DNA of 64,000 nucleotides from Plantago ovata (Eukaryota; Streptophyta; Magnoliopsida; Lamiales; Plantaginaceae): positions 6,263,545 through 6,327,544 of the forward strand of contig CM051456.1 of assembly GCA_028274465.1 (NCBI GenBank), in the 5' to 3' direction. Positions within the stretch are counted from its first letter, which is position 1. Every line of letters starts with the position of its first letter. Below the pieces are notes generated by a model. The model ran no database searches. It had not been told where the DNA came from and saw only the letters and a program-made list of their open reading frames with translations. The position numbers and the translations under genes were made by a program. Of this stretch, positions 12,053-23,891 are shown piece after piece.

Positions 12053-13200
12053 CTAACACACAGACAACCAATTAAACCTCATCTAGTCTAGCCCTTGTAC
12101 AAATGTTTCACAAGGAGTGAGTGAAATAGGAGCAGCTTGAAGTTGAAACTGATGATGACAACAAATTGTGGTAAAAATGTGCAACTATAGTTTTTTTTGT
12201 TAAAAAATTAATATAAAACATTAATTTAAACGATATAATGTATAAACATAATAATGTTAAATTTAAACAAAACAATGGTGTTGCAAACCACAATACGCGA
12301 CCAAATCTAGTATTTCAAATAATTCATGTTAATTCGTGTAACTCCAACACCTCTAGTATATGTTACAAGCCTCCCCATACCATATTATCAATCCAACATA
12401 AATAGATAATAGATGAGTTTGGCAAGTTAGGTAGAAATTACAAGAAGAATTGGCTAAGAAATCTTCACTTCACAAGCAATATATATTTATTAAAACACTA
12501 ATTCTTCTTTCAAAAAGATTGGCCTGATTATCAAATATACGGTCTCTTGTCACATTGTCACATGAAGTATCATTAACATCATAAATCTCAAACTAATGCG
12601 GAAGACACATAAATGTTCACTTACCGTGCACCTTGAACCCGTATCAATATTTGAAGGCTTGATAAAAAAATGGTTTGAGATTGATGTGAAGAGGAAGATT
12701 AAGAAGTAAGAAGGCAGTGGGCTAAGAGATGCATTTTTGTTTCTTTTATATTATAAATTTTACTCATACTTTATTAGGGAATTAATACTAGGAAAACTTT
12801 TTTAAAATGAGATAAGGAGATGAAGTCAAATATATTATGGATGTATTTTATCTATTTATATTATAAATTATAATTTAAAATATTAGAGCATTCATAACAT
12901 GTTTCCTAAAAAAAATGTTAAATACCATTTAACTCATTCTCTATATTATTTTGATTACATATTTAATATATTTAGCTAAATCAATTTTCCTATAAAAACA
13001 TATTTTAAATACCAACTAAACTCATTCCCTATAATACTTTAATCATGTGTATGTATTAAATATTTAAGTAAAATCAGTTTCCTAACTACCTGATTTATTT
13101 TGCAAATAAATTTTATATTTAGAGACTATATTCAAAATATAATATTTAAATTGATGAGTAATATACTAACAAGTAGTTTATGGCATCCATACACTTTTGG
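12053..13200. other. AT-rich intergenic with degenerate ~100-bp repeats
   Basis: No gene was found. Two degenerate tandem units lie at about 12905-12995 and 13000-13085. They share the pattern aatacca..taactcatt..ctata, then tatttaatat, then aaatca.tttccta. A third, more distant copy lies near 10150-10225. The rest is AT-rich sequence upstream of the EPFL gene and should include its promoter. Confidence 0.45.
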
Positions 13201-13209
13201 ACGAATTTG

Positions 13210-13800
13210 GAAGCTTTCATTAGCGATGATGTTAAAATATGTTCAACCTGTTACTTACGAATTTGGACATTCTAAGTAGCGATCTCAGGAAATTTACATA
13301 GGCCGACCAAAGTATCAAGGTTTGACACCAACACCATAGGCGACTGAAGAAGGCCTACCAAGAAGGCAAATTGAGTGAGGCCAAGAATAGTGAAGCCCCA
13401 CCAGTATATTACTAAGGTCGACTAATTCACTCGGACTTCATAATTCTAATTGACTCGGGTAGCAACAGATTATACCTAGTACTCTTACAGAGAGCCGAAC
13501 ATAATGGAACGGGCAGGGCACCTCTCTAGTACCAGACTATATAATAGTAGGACGGGCAGAGCCAAGTCTCTTGTAAGTTGTAACCCAAAGTCCAGACAAC
13601 TCTTTAAGACCGAATTTGTCAAGGAACCAATAAGGTTAATGTAGCTCGTACCATATGAAAGTAGTCGGACCCGAACTCGGACCAGAGAGAATGTAAGTTT
13701 AGAAGGTTGATTAAGAAAGCAAAATACAAAATATCATTAATTAGTCAATGAGAAGTGGGCCAAACCCATTAAATTAAATGATATTTGGGACTCCAACATC
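13210..13800. repeat. Probable LTR-retroelement fossil
   Basis: This GC-richer island in AT-rich DNA has repeated phrases such as ggccgacc, actcgga and tcggaccagag. Its style and wording resemble the solo LTR at 62751-63663, though I could not align it base by base. No LTR ends or target duplication were found, so the family and limits are uncertain. Confidence 0.3.
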
Positions 13801-13850
13801 CATGTGGCTCAATTTGGAGGGATACCATGTGGCTCAATTTGGAGGGATAA
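13801..13850. repeat. Perfect 25-bp tandem duplication
   Basis: Two head-to-tail copies (13801-13825 and 13826-13850) begin catgtggctcaatttggagg. The two differ at most at the last base. Confidence 0.9.
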
Positions 13851-14091
13851 GTCTACTTTGATGAATGGTATAATTAGACACCATATTCTACTCATAACAC
13901 ACAAAAGTAATTATCACACAATTATACCATATTTACTAGGACAACATAAAACTTTCTAATCGTAAACTTGTCCTTCCTGTGACCCCAGGCCAAGATAGAT
14001 TGGGTTTGAGATACCAACTCCCTTATTTAAGTTTGACATCTCCTCACAAGCAAGTAAATGGACACTCCCGACTTTAAAATTTAAGTTAGTT

Positions 14092-14155
14092 ACACGTGTC
14101 GATAGAAGACGGACACGTGTGAACCTTGTGCAGCTGTATCAAGGAAGCACGTGTC
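14092..14155 (+). promoter_or_regulatory. Three G-box/ABRE motifs upstream of the 14.3-kb gene
   Basis: CACGTGTC-type cores occur at 14092-14100 (ACACGTGTC), 14112-14120 (GACACGTGT) and 14148-14155 (CACGTGTC). All lie within 64 bases and about 140-200 bases before the ATG at 14294. Multiple ACGT-core elements are the known binding sites of ABF/AREB bZIP factors. This predicts ABA, drought or seed-maturation control. The role is inferred from motif identity and spacing. Confidence 0.7.
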
Positions 14156-14293
14156 CTTCACCCGTCAGGCTGGACCTACTTCATCAGCAAAGTGTCCCCA
14201 CAGCCTTTTCCAGAATCAAATGAATTTACAGCAACGAAGCATGTTTATTTAAGCCTCATATGTGTACCGATCAAACAAAGAGATAAACATAAA

Positions 14294-14945
14294 ATGATTA
14301 ACACTGTTAGATTGGCTAGATCACAAGTTATTATTCCACCTTGTTTCTCATCTTCTTCTCTCTCGAATCGAGTCACCGGAAAGGCCACCGGATCAGTACG
14401 GTTTTCACAGGCGTTCGCAAGTCAAGTTGAGCAGCACGAGACGTCGTCTAGTTCAGACGAAATGGACAAGAAGCAACAGCACCAGAAACAGGAAGAAAAG
14501 CTTCCCGAAACCGAAAAGCACAGGTATGTATACGATTCGCTTGGTTTTAGTTAAATTCAGTTAGTTAATAAGTTGAGTGAAAGAATTTTCAACCGAATCA
14601 AATAAAGCCTTACTTTTTACTTATTTGGATATTTATTGTGATTTGCAGGGATCCTATGGCTTCGTTCGGGGAAGGATACGCTACGAGATCGGATGAAGAA
14701 GGATTTGGTGGCATCTATGGCGGGAATCAATCTCTACATTCGAAGGAAGAAGAAGATAAAATTGTGCACGGGAATGCCCCTGGTATATATATTAACAGTG
14801 AAGCACACGATTATTTTTTTTCTTTCCTAAATTTAGTGAGTGATTAACTTGTTTTCATGTGTGTGTAGAATATGATCACAGTCAAGGAAGTGAAGTGAAG
14901 GAGAAGGAAAGAGCTCGTAACCAGTGCAACGTTCATCCTAATTAA
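14294..14945 (+). CDS. Uncharacterised hydrophilic stress-type protein, predicted organelle-targeted
   Basis: Three exons, 14294-14523, 14649-14782 and 14869-14945, give 146 aa with consistent phases (2, then 1) and GT-AG junctions. The N-terminal 45 residues are rich in S, R and V with few acids (MINTVRLARSQVIIPPCFSS), as in a plastid or mitochondrial targeting peptide. The rest is very hydrophilic and disordered-looking (E, K, Q, S). It holds a conserved-looking core, GEGYATRSDEEGFGGIYGG, and ends CNVHPN. I recall plant proteins with the TRSDEEGFGG phrase annotated only as uncharacterised or LEA-like, and I do not assign a biochemical function. Three ABRE motifs upstream fit an ABA-induced role. 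An upstream in-frame Met at 14126 lies in what looks like leader sequence, so the later start is chosen. Confidence 0.8.
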
Positions 14946-15355
14946 CTAAGCTACAGTGCAATTCCTAGTAGTATATTTTTACGAATTAGTTTAGATTTTC
15001 AATTTCTGTATTTCTGCGAATTAGTTTCGGTGTAGTGTACTTGTTTCTCTCGTTCTGTAATATACTTTCCACTTGTTGCTGTGTTCCAGCAAGTTTCAAT
15101 ATGTTGGCCATTTTCTTCATCTAGTAGTTGATTGTCTCATGCTTGATTTCCAGGAGTATATATTTGTCTCATCTTCATATTTGTAACTGAAATAAATATA
15201 CTTTACATCTCAATGAAGTTCAGTTTTGTTCAAAACACAGTTTCCGCATATGAATCTTAAGATTAAAGGTGGAAAACAAGTTTCATCAATCAGCCTGGCG
15301 TTTGGTAACTTGTCTGGTGGAATTCGGTCATTTAGTGATAGCAATGCAAATACTT

Positions 15356-18300
15356 CTACATATCCATATATTCTAATACTTCCTCATCTTCTCCAACTTC
15401 TTCACAATATGGTTCCTCTTGTTCTTCACCTACAAAAAGGCTTGGAGCTTCTCTGCTTCCCCATGGATTCCTGTCATTGGCTGTTATCACATAGACTATC
15501 CTATCCTTTATGCATGTCTCGACTGCATTCCTGTCACTTTCTGCACCCTGCAGTCCGAGTAATGATATGCATTCTTCTTGGAAATTCAGGTCATTTGAAG
15601 ACAAGATTAGTCCAGCAAGTGTTTTGGCAAGATCAGGTGCGTAATTGCAAACCTGTAAAGATATCAGAATGAGCACCTCTATAACATAAACACGAGCAAA
15701 ATAAGTCAGCAAGATGCACAACCATGTGGGATGTGGCCTAGTTTATCTATCATACCTTGCTTGCTCGTTCACTGAGCAGGGCCCCATCATTCTTTTCCTT
15801 CAGGTCATTCAATGCAAGCTTCACAGCTTTTCTGGTGAGGGTGACATCCATCTTACTGCTTTGTGTGCATTGTGACATTGTTAACCTGACTGAAGTTAAG
15901 AAACAACTGCAGCCAATGATTATGTATGAGGGACTAAATGCGACAGCTAGATGTCGTGACGAAATGACAGTAGTATGAAACCGAGAACATGATCAATAAT
16001 TTGACAAATTCTGAGGATATTGTGTATGATATCTGTGGAGGACAATATCAATTTGAACGGATGGTGGCAAGCTCTCCCATTCAAATAACATGGCGCCGTC
16101 TTGATCTCCAGCACTCTTGAGATTCAATCCATACTTTTTCCACTCGATGTTGGTCAGTGCTCCAAGGGATGACTCTGAGATCGAACTGGGTGAAAAATCC
16201 CTGAAGTATAAGACCTGTACACGGCAACTACAGGTATAAGGCCAAAGTGTCGAACCAGGCACGTTAATAAGACCATATTGGAATACTGGAGTTCCATTCA
16301 GTAAGATGATTATGAATTTATGATGGCTATGGAATTAAAACTGAAGTTATGCAGAACAGACCTCTGTCTTTCTACCATACAACCTGAGGCAGGAAGATGG
16401 TGTCGGCTGTGATGACTCGCTAATTATGATAACAACTTCCATCATATTCCTACCACTTCGGTTTTTTGAGCTACAAGCTACTCCGGAACCAATTTTGAGA
16501 TTGAATCTGAGAAAACAAACCAAAACAAAATTTCAGGATTGCAGATCCAAAAATTTGAATAATGTAAGATTCAGAATACCAAGATTCCTGGTAATCACGA
16601 CATTGTGGCAAAAACTTAAATGAATCCCAGAAATTCCGAGAAAAGGTGTCTCGAGTTATATAGATGCATCATGAACCAATATGTTCACCAACAAAACAAT
16701 ACAATACAGTCCCATGGAACATACTGTGGTCTGCAACAAACCATCAATACTGCTAATATGCCCATCAAGTAGAAAGATCTGTAGGTTGAACTTATAGCAT
16801 ATCTATATTTGCCACATCAACGAACAGAGAATCAATTTTTATATAAGTTAGCAATCAACAGAATGTCAAATTACCAATTCATAAGCAGACATACCCAGTT
16901 GACAAGCAAGTTTGACAAGCTTCACTGAGCCTGTTTCCGTGTTTGTACACGTAGTCTTCAAGTCCCAACCTCAAGTAATCCACATTTTCTTCACACAGCG
17001 GTGGCTCACTGCATGCATTATGTGATATAATGCTTCGAACCACTGGTGCTAAACTATCGGCGGAAGAAACTGATAGTTGAACTGCAATCTTCTGAGAGTG
17101 TAAAGGATGGTAAAAGCGTCAGCAGATACTGTAATTGGTTGTATTATCTTTAGTAAAATACTTCATAGAATTTTGAGGTATTGTGTTTCAATATGCTTTG
17201 GAAATATTGCCTTTTACTCTGATGCTGATTGTTAAAGTATTTGGATACAGCTCCATTCATTAACTGACAAAAGACTGCAAGGTAGTAAGAACTTACAGGG
17301 GCTCTTAGAACAAGCACCTGTGAAAAAATACAAAGAATTTAAATTGAATGTCAGTAAAATCACTTCTGCCAACTATCAACCCTTGATATTAAGTAACTAT
17401 ATTCTACCATTAAACAATCATAGATGAAGAATTCTACCTTCTGAACACTGGCGGACATCACTTTTAGTAGGTAGTCAATCTGTTCACCTATCATCACTGA
17501 TACTTCGGTTCCACTACAAAAGGATAAACAAGCAATTGAAGCAGTTCAGACAATTTATTTACAAAGCAGACTACTGACGGGTGACGGCTGACAAGTCACA
17601 TGAAACAGATACAAGAAATTGCCTGAATTTTGCACCATTCTTGGTTGCTGATGGTAGTTCCACCACTCTCCTCGAGGAAACTTGTCTGACGTCATACTTT
17701 AAGTGATGTATCTCAGTATCAGAGGTGCCTTAAGTACAATAAAGTGATTAAGGATAATGAGATGAATAGCTACATAACTCTTTACTTTTATTCTCTCCAA
17801 TAGTTGAGTGGCATACGTTAAGCACACAGCATACACATACACCTCACAGAGAAGTTTGGTCCCAACACGTATCATGACAGCAACAATGTAGCTCAACAGT
17901 CAACACAAATCCTGGGAAATCTTGTGTGATCTCCCATTGTATTTGTTTAAAGCGAATCTCTGCCTCCTTTAGTAAGATCACACGTTCTTACAAGACAGTA
18001 ATTTTTCCACAACACCTTAGACTAGAGTGAAACAACCAGTGAACTACTAAAATCATGAAATACGCCTCCAAAGTGTTGGGTCCACTAGTATGACAAATAA
18101 CTAATAGCTAAAGCCTTACTATGAGAGGTCTAAAGGACGATGTAGAGAATTTCTTGAAATTAACATAGTTACTGCCTTACTGGATTTGTTTCTTGTGCAT
18201 CCTAAAGGTAGTATAGACAATCAGTCCATAACAAATTAAATGATTCTATGACTTTCTTTACGTGTTTATCATGCATTTTATATGAGTAATATGTACGTTC

Positions 18301-19518
18301 TGGGTGAGTCAGTGAGGTTAAACAGAGCAGCATACTAGATGCACTGTAACTATGAAGTAAAAAGCCATCCGTACACATACTTTGCTTTAGGCGCACACAC
18401 ACACACACACACACACAAAAAAAAAAGGAGAAACAGATGGCATCTGTGTGAACACATTGATGGCTTGGTTGGTACTTACTTGTTGTAGCAATGCAAAGAA
18501 CTCCACCTACAAGTCTCAAATATAAAAAGAGCACAGTGTCAGGAAAAGGAGAAGACACCAGCATCAGTCAGATGGTTTCATATTATGCAATACAGAGAGA
18601 ATAATCTTACTCCTACAAACTTGGCCGTAGGTGTGTGGCATCAGTTAGTTCCAGGTGAGGTTCTTAAAAATCAATAATATTCATTCTTATGGATCTTAAT
18701 GAGTTTTTAATGGATGAAAAGCTTTCTTACCCCATTTACTGGCCAAAACAGAACCATTTTGGTACTTCAGTTTCCGAAATTCTTCCAAATTGCTTCCAAC
18801 GCCGGTGTCAGACACTGTTAAAGCGGAAAGCAAGAATTTCAAATTTACTAGTAATCATAATCCTCACAGTTATTCTTTGTATTTATAGAGGATGACCAGC
18901 ATATGCTAAATCCATCCAGGACTAAGCAGTGTACTCAAATAAGTTTCCTCACATGAAGTCATAAAAAGGCCTAATGTCTCAGTATGACAACCGAAACTAA
19001 ATCTCGGCACCTTCACAGCATCTCTTCTATAAACGACGGCATCCAATCACAACAGTACAGTACTAATAGAAATTACAGAATCAAATCTTTCCTCTCTTCT
19101 TATAACAAATCATACCGCATGAATGTCATATCCAATAACTTGAGCTTACAGAATCACACAAATTCCTCATAAATAAACTCTGATGCAGTCTAAATCGTTA
19201 CTATTGTGGCAAACATACCTGACAATTGAACATGAGGAGGCGAGGGTTTGATACAAACAGATAACCGGCAAATGTCGTCTAGCAAGCGGCATCGGCGAAA
19301 CGCGCAGGAAATTAACTACAAATCGAAGCAGAAAATAGGAAAAGCAAATCAGTTATGATAATAATCACGATGCACGAAGTTTCATCAGCCGCAAAATCGG
19401 AAAATCGAGCTAGAGGAGATAATAAAGTAAGGTAATCGGGAACAGTATATGAAGGGAAGATTTAGATCCTGTAACTCACCAAGTTGCAGAGCTTTTCGAC
19501 GGAATTGACTTCTTCCAT
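15356..19518 (-). CDS. MTOPVIB: Meiotic topoisomerase VI subunit B-like protein (MTOPVIB)
   Basis: Twelve exons on the minus strand: 19480-19518, 19219-19315, 18731-18814, 18480-18506, 17623-17728, 17438-17513, 17297-17317, 16895-17091, 16362-16506, 16006-16214, 15756-15855, 15356-15652. They total 1398 nt, or 465 aa, close to the roughly 490 aa I recall for the Arabidopsis protein. Near residue 46 the GHKL-type motif VSDTGVGSNLEEF is followed by WGGVLCIATT, then KNGAKFSGTEV and the transducer-like C-terminal half (RKAVKLALNDLKEK). MTOPVIB forms the TopoVI-like complex with SPO11-1/SPO11-2 that makes meiotic double-strand breaks. Unusually, exon 5 ends with a GC donor (TTCAG|GCAATT at 17623); phase and similarity support it. 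An acidic tail (EEVGEDEEVLEYMDM) ends the protein. Identification is from memory of the family. Confidence 0.88.
18394..18427. repeat. (CA)n microsatellite followed by an A-run, in an MTOPVIB intron
   Basis: About twelve CA units at 18394-18416 run into a tract of about ten A. It sits in the intron between exons 4 and 5 of MTOPVIB, so it should be length-variable without affecting the protein. Confidence 0.9.
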
Positions 19519-21529
19519 TTTGGAGAGTCTGAACGAATAAAACTCACAAATCTGGGGAGAGTGATAGTGTTTCCCGCTCAAATTTCAGATGAGGACATTG
19601 AAGGAAAGGAATTAAATTGGGTATTTATTATTTGGGTTTCGACTTTCGATTGTCGCTAAAGCCCTACTTGACTTCCAATTTGGGATTTTCTGATTTTGGT
19701 GAAAATTTAATTTTCTATTTTAACTTATTTCTCTGAGATAACTTTTGCCAAATTTAAAACTGGTGAAAGCATTGTAAAAGTCCTGATTTTATTTAACATA
19801 AGGTTGATTTAAAAATCGTACTACTATGGAAGAGTAGTCGGTTGCCAAATTATCTGAACTATGTATATTTTCCCCGAATTACACACCCAGCCCAATTTCA
19901 TAAATAATAATTTCTCCATTTTATTAATAAATTTCTCTTTAGTCGACGGTATTTGTACTTGACATCACATTACTTCTAAATTATACGATTCAATTCTTTT
20001 TTTAAAATTATATCATTAAAGTTAATAAATTAGTAGTATTTTTAATATTTTAGTTAAAAAATTAAATTAATACAATTGAAATATAAGATAAGGTTCAAAC
20101 ATGATTCTTGTTGACCAAATAAGAAGTTTGTAATTTTTCCTGAAAACTAGTTAATAGCCCGTAAACCGACGGAAATATAAAAAAAAAACAAACAAATAGT
20201 ATGGAATTCAATTAAATTTATAATATCGGTTGTTGATTAATCTTAGAACAATTATTATTCTACACTGTCAAGTGGGGTCTTCAGAGAGTCTGATCTTACT
20301 TTGTCACATACCCTAATGTGGTCATGAATATAAGATGTACACCCATATGGTACCCCAATATAAAGAAAAAGTTAAGTGTTGACTCAAACCTGATTACCTG
20401 CAGTCATCTGCATCCGTAACTTTTAATAGGTTCTTCAGTGGTCCAAAGTCCTAACCCGAATCAATATCAAACTCATTTTAAGATTGTGAGACATACACAA
20501 ACCTGTCTTGAACCCATAAAATTATCATTTAAGAAAGTGCATGTGACCGGGTCCGATAAGGGGTATGGTACATGGTTCATGTTTATTCTATTGTAAGTGT
20601 ATGGGTGGGGTATAACATTACCCATGCCATTGAGGTGATATTGTTGGGTTATGACCCGTCGAGTTTCGACAGGAATGATGAGGAGAACAATACTATATTA
20701 TCCATCAATATGTTAAATATTTTTCTACCATATTTATTCCAGTTACTTTTAACCATTTTTCAGCACAAATCATTATTTTATGATCATGAATTCTTTACAT
20801 TTTTCTGAGTATAGGAAATAATTGTTATGAATTTATTATGAACATTGAAGGGGAGGTAGACCACGCCGACGTGAGGGAGTGGACGTCATTGACTTTCATT
20901 TTTTCTATTGTCATTGAGAAGTAAACCGGCAAAAGAATTTCATCTCATCCGATGGACTCACAATTCATGATCATATAAATTAATCGATGGAATCACGCAA
21001 TACAATCATTATTCTATATTATCACGGAATTAAATTATAAAAAAAATGGATCTATGGATGTGAAGGTCTTACCGGCACCCTTAATTAGGAGACCAAATAT
21101 AAAATAAAGGATAAAACTAAGTATGGACGATTATTGGACCAACCAAGATCCATTTTGACACATAATTTAAAGGTTCCTCTTATGGGTCCGGACCCAAAAC
21201 ACACCATAAAATCGTTTGGAACCCTGCTCAAACCATTAAATGTTTTGGACCCATGGATTTAACATGTCATGATTTGGGGTCCAGACGTGAGAAGGGTAAA
21301 GTATGTCTTCATACCCCTTCTATTATACTGCGTCCTCCGGTCAAATAATTTTTACCTTCCTTTTGTAGTTCAAAATTTAATTGGCAAGAAATAGTAGATC
21401 TACAAATAATTAATTGAATTGAACCACCTTGAATGAAAATCAATTATCATGAACAATAATATCTTGTATCATTTCTATCAATAGAAAATTTGCAAAATAA
21501 TTCTATCAAATGTGATCGGTATTTAAAAT

Positions 21530-21905
21530 TATTGCGGAATAAACTTGTCGAACAAAGTTAGTTTTTTAAATTATTGTGAAATAGACCAATCTAACAAAGT
21601 AGTTCAAATTATGCAGAATTGACCCGTCAAACACTATTATTGTTTTAAATTATTACGTAATATACCCGTCTAAATTATTACCAAATAGACCCGTTCAACG
21701 TGGTTAGTGCTCAAATTATTGATAAATACACCCGTCGAACGTAGTTAATATTGTATATTACTGTGAAATACACTTGTTGAACACCGTTAACACACTAAAG
21801 CATTGCAGAATATACATGTTGACCGCATTTAGTGTTTTAAATTATGCATAATAAATCCGTCGAACACTATTAGTGTCTTAAAGTATTGTAAAATATATAT
21901 CGGTT
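21530..21905. repeat. Degenerate ~42-bp tandem repeat, about eight to nine units
   Basis: A unit of roughly 40-45 bases recurs, with approximate consensus: aaattattg, a short AAATA stretch, then acccgtcgaac, then gttagtgttt. Clear units centre near 21560, 21600, 21640, 21690, 21735, 21780, 21825 and 21870. Units differ at many positions, so the array is old. Confidence 0.75.
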
Positions 21906-22390
21906 GGAGTTAGATAAAAGAAAATATTATTTTAATGGAAATTAAGCCAAGCATGGAACAAAGATTTAAGCTAAAACTTCCTCATCAACGGTGATAATAT
22001 TCGAAATGTCTCAATAGTTAGAGTACACGCAAAAATAAAGTAAGAAACAAAAAAGGTTGATCTTAAAATTACTATCACCAAGACAGAAAATCAACCAAGA
22101 GCTTTCTAATAATATTCTAAACCATACACCCAACTGTACAATTTAACAAACTCAAATTAATACCACTTTGACCGGATATTATCTTAGATTTCAAAATTAA
22201 AAAGTGGAGGATTTTCAATGAAATTTCTATAAGATAAAAATAAAATATTGGAACTTGAATGGTCTATGGCATTACTATCACGCCCAACTTCAATGATAAT
22301 GAAACTTGATAGTTGATTTTTGCTTCAGATATTGCCACGCTGCCACTTGAAGTGAATTTTATTTGTTTGTAAAACTTTGTTAGACTCCAT

Positions 22391-22442
22391 ATCATATTTT
22401 GCGGTTATGTATGTGTATCATATTTTGCGGTTATGTATGTGT
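22391..22442. repeat. 26-bp perfect tandem duplication
   Basis: Two adjacent copies of a 26-base unit beginning atcatattttgcggttatgt. It is a recent slippage-type duplication in noncoding DNA. Confidence 0.9.
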
Positions 22443-23691
22443 ATGAAATTGTTCCACCTTTACTTGGGATGGGGACATGGAGAAATTTTCTGACAAAGAA
22501 TCCCAACTCGGTGACACAAATTGCTCAAGCAACTGAGCAACCACATGAAGAGTGCAAACTACTCCAGTATTGTGTAGCCTCTTGCATCATCTGCTACAAC
22601 TAGCAACCAATGAGGAAAACATTGAAGACGAAGTGTCTCTGTTTTTCTTTAGAACAGAAATTTCATTCTACACGCCAAAAACCAACAAACCAAGTACCGA
22701 TAAATTTGGCAAAGAACAGATGCTACTGAATCTACTACTCTATTTTTCATAACTGATGAGAAGCTGTATTAGCAGCATACAAAACATGACTAAAACAAAC
22801 ACTACTTGACAAAGACACCTAGTATATGTTCTATTGTTCTTGATCATGAGAGCAATGAAATGATCCGCGCGCAGCTTACGACACAGAATGCGGCAACCAG
22901 TTTTGGTTCATAAACTAAAATACCACACACGAACATCCACCTGCTTTGATCTATAATTATAACCACCGTGGCCTTTATTCCTTCCATAATAGCAAAATGT
23001 CATGCCATGTTCATGAGTTGAGAGAACACTCCGTTAGAAAACTAACTCTACATTGTCCAACACCAATACACCATAGCTGAAGTGAATAATCAGCTCGATA
23101 CAACTTCCATATGTACTTTCTGCATAAACTTTGTTTAATGAGTTATAGAAAGACCTAGGAATATACCCCCAAAAAAAATTAAAAAATAAGTAGCATAAGC
23201 TATTCTCCTTCATATTTCGAATGATAATTTGATACATATAATTTGGTATACTTTAAAATGATCAAAAGGCTTTCACTACCTCTCCAAAATTAAACTTGAA
23301 ATGACTTGAGCATATATAAACATGTGATATAGCGTAGAACAATTCGAGTATACCAACCGTGGTTTCCTCCAGAGTTGGCATTTGTGCTCCAACTATGAAC
23401 AATATATTTTAAGGCCTTGAGAGCAAAACTTCTTGAGTTCCATGACATCAATTAAATTAAGACATGTCTCACTACAAATATATACTCCGTATACATATAT
23501 TCTGTTCGAACAAATTCTTGGATTTTGAAGCAATCACACATCCATAAGAAACGTCACTGCCTGTCCATATATGTAGTGCGTTCAGGAGATCCACACAAAA
23601 GCCTTTATATAGTAGACATTATTTTATTTAATTGAAATGTATATGAAAACGAACCAGTCTATGCCGATTATAGATATATAGTTAAAAAGGG

Positions 23692-23729
23692 ACGTGGCAA
23701 CTTCAATCCTGCATGTACTACGCGTGTCC
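23692..23729 (+). promoter_or_regulatory. ABRE-like element plus CE3-like coupling element upstream of the VOC gene
   Basis: ACGTGGC at 23692-23698 matches the ABRE core, and ACGCGTGTCC at 23720-23729 matches the core of coupling element CE3. The pair lies about 165-200 bases before the ATG at 23892. ABRE plus CE3 is a known ABA-response complex. Function here is inferred. Confidence 0.6.
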
Positions 23730-23839
23730 ACTATCCAGTAAGACTAAATTCATCACTGCTCGTTAAAAATCAGTAGTACTGGTCTCCCAGGGTATATTAA
23801 CCGTGAAAAATTAAGTACAAGCGATAGATCTAGCAAATT

Positions 23840-23890
23840 AAAAGGAAAAAAAAAAAAAAAAAAAAAAAAACAGAAAAAAAATAAATAAAT
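23840..23890 (+). repeat. Long A-rich tract immediately before the VOC start codon
   Basis: Almost pure A for about 45 bases, including an unbroken run of more than 20 A, ends one base before the ATG context. If transcribed, it would be the last part of the 5' untranslated region. Confidence 0.8.
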
Positions 23891-23891
23891 C

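Larger units (their letters stand above)
19519..23690. other. Long intergenic stretch, no supported gene
   Basis: About 4 kb of AT-rich DNA between MTOPVIB and the VOC gene. The first few hundred bases should hold the MTOPVIB promoter. I see repeats (listed separately at 21530-21905 and 22391-22442) but no exon-like structure. Open frames at 20572-20808 and 22552-22752 show no family resemblance. Confidence 0.5.
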
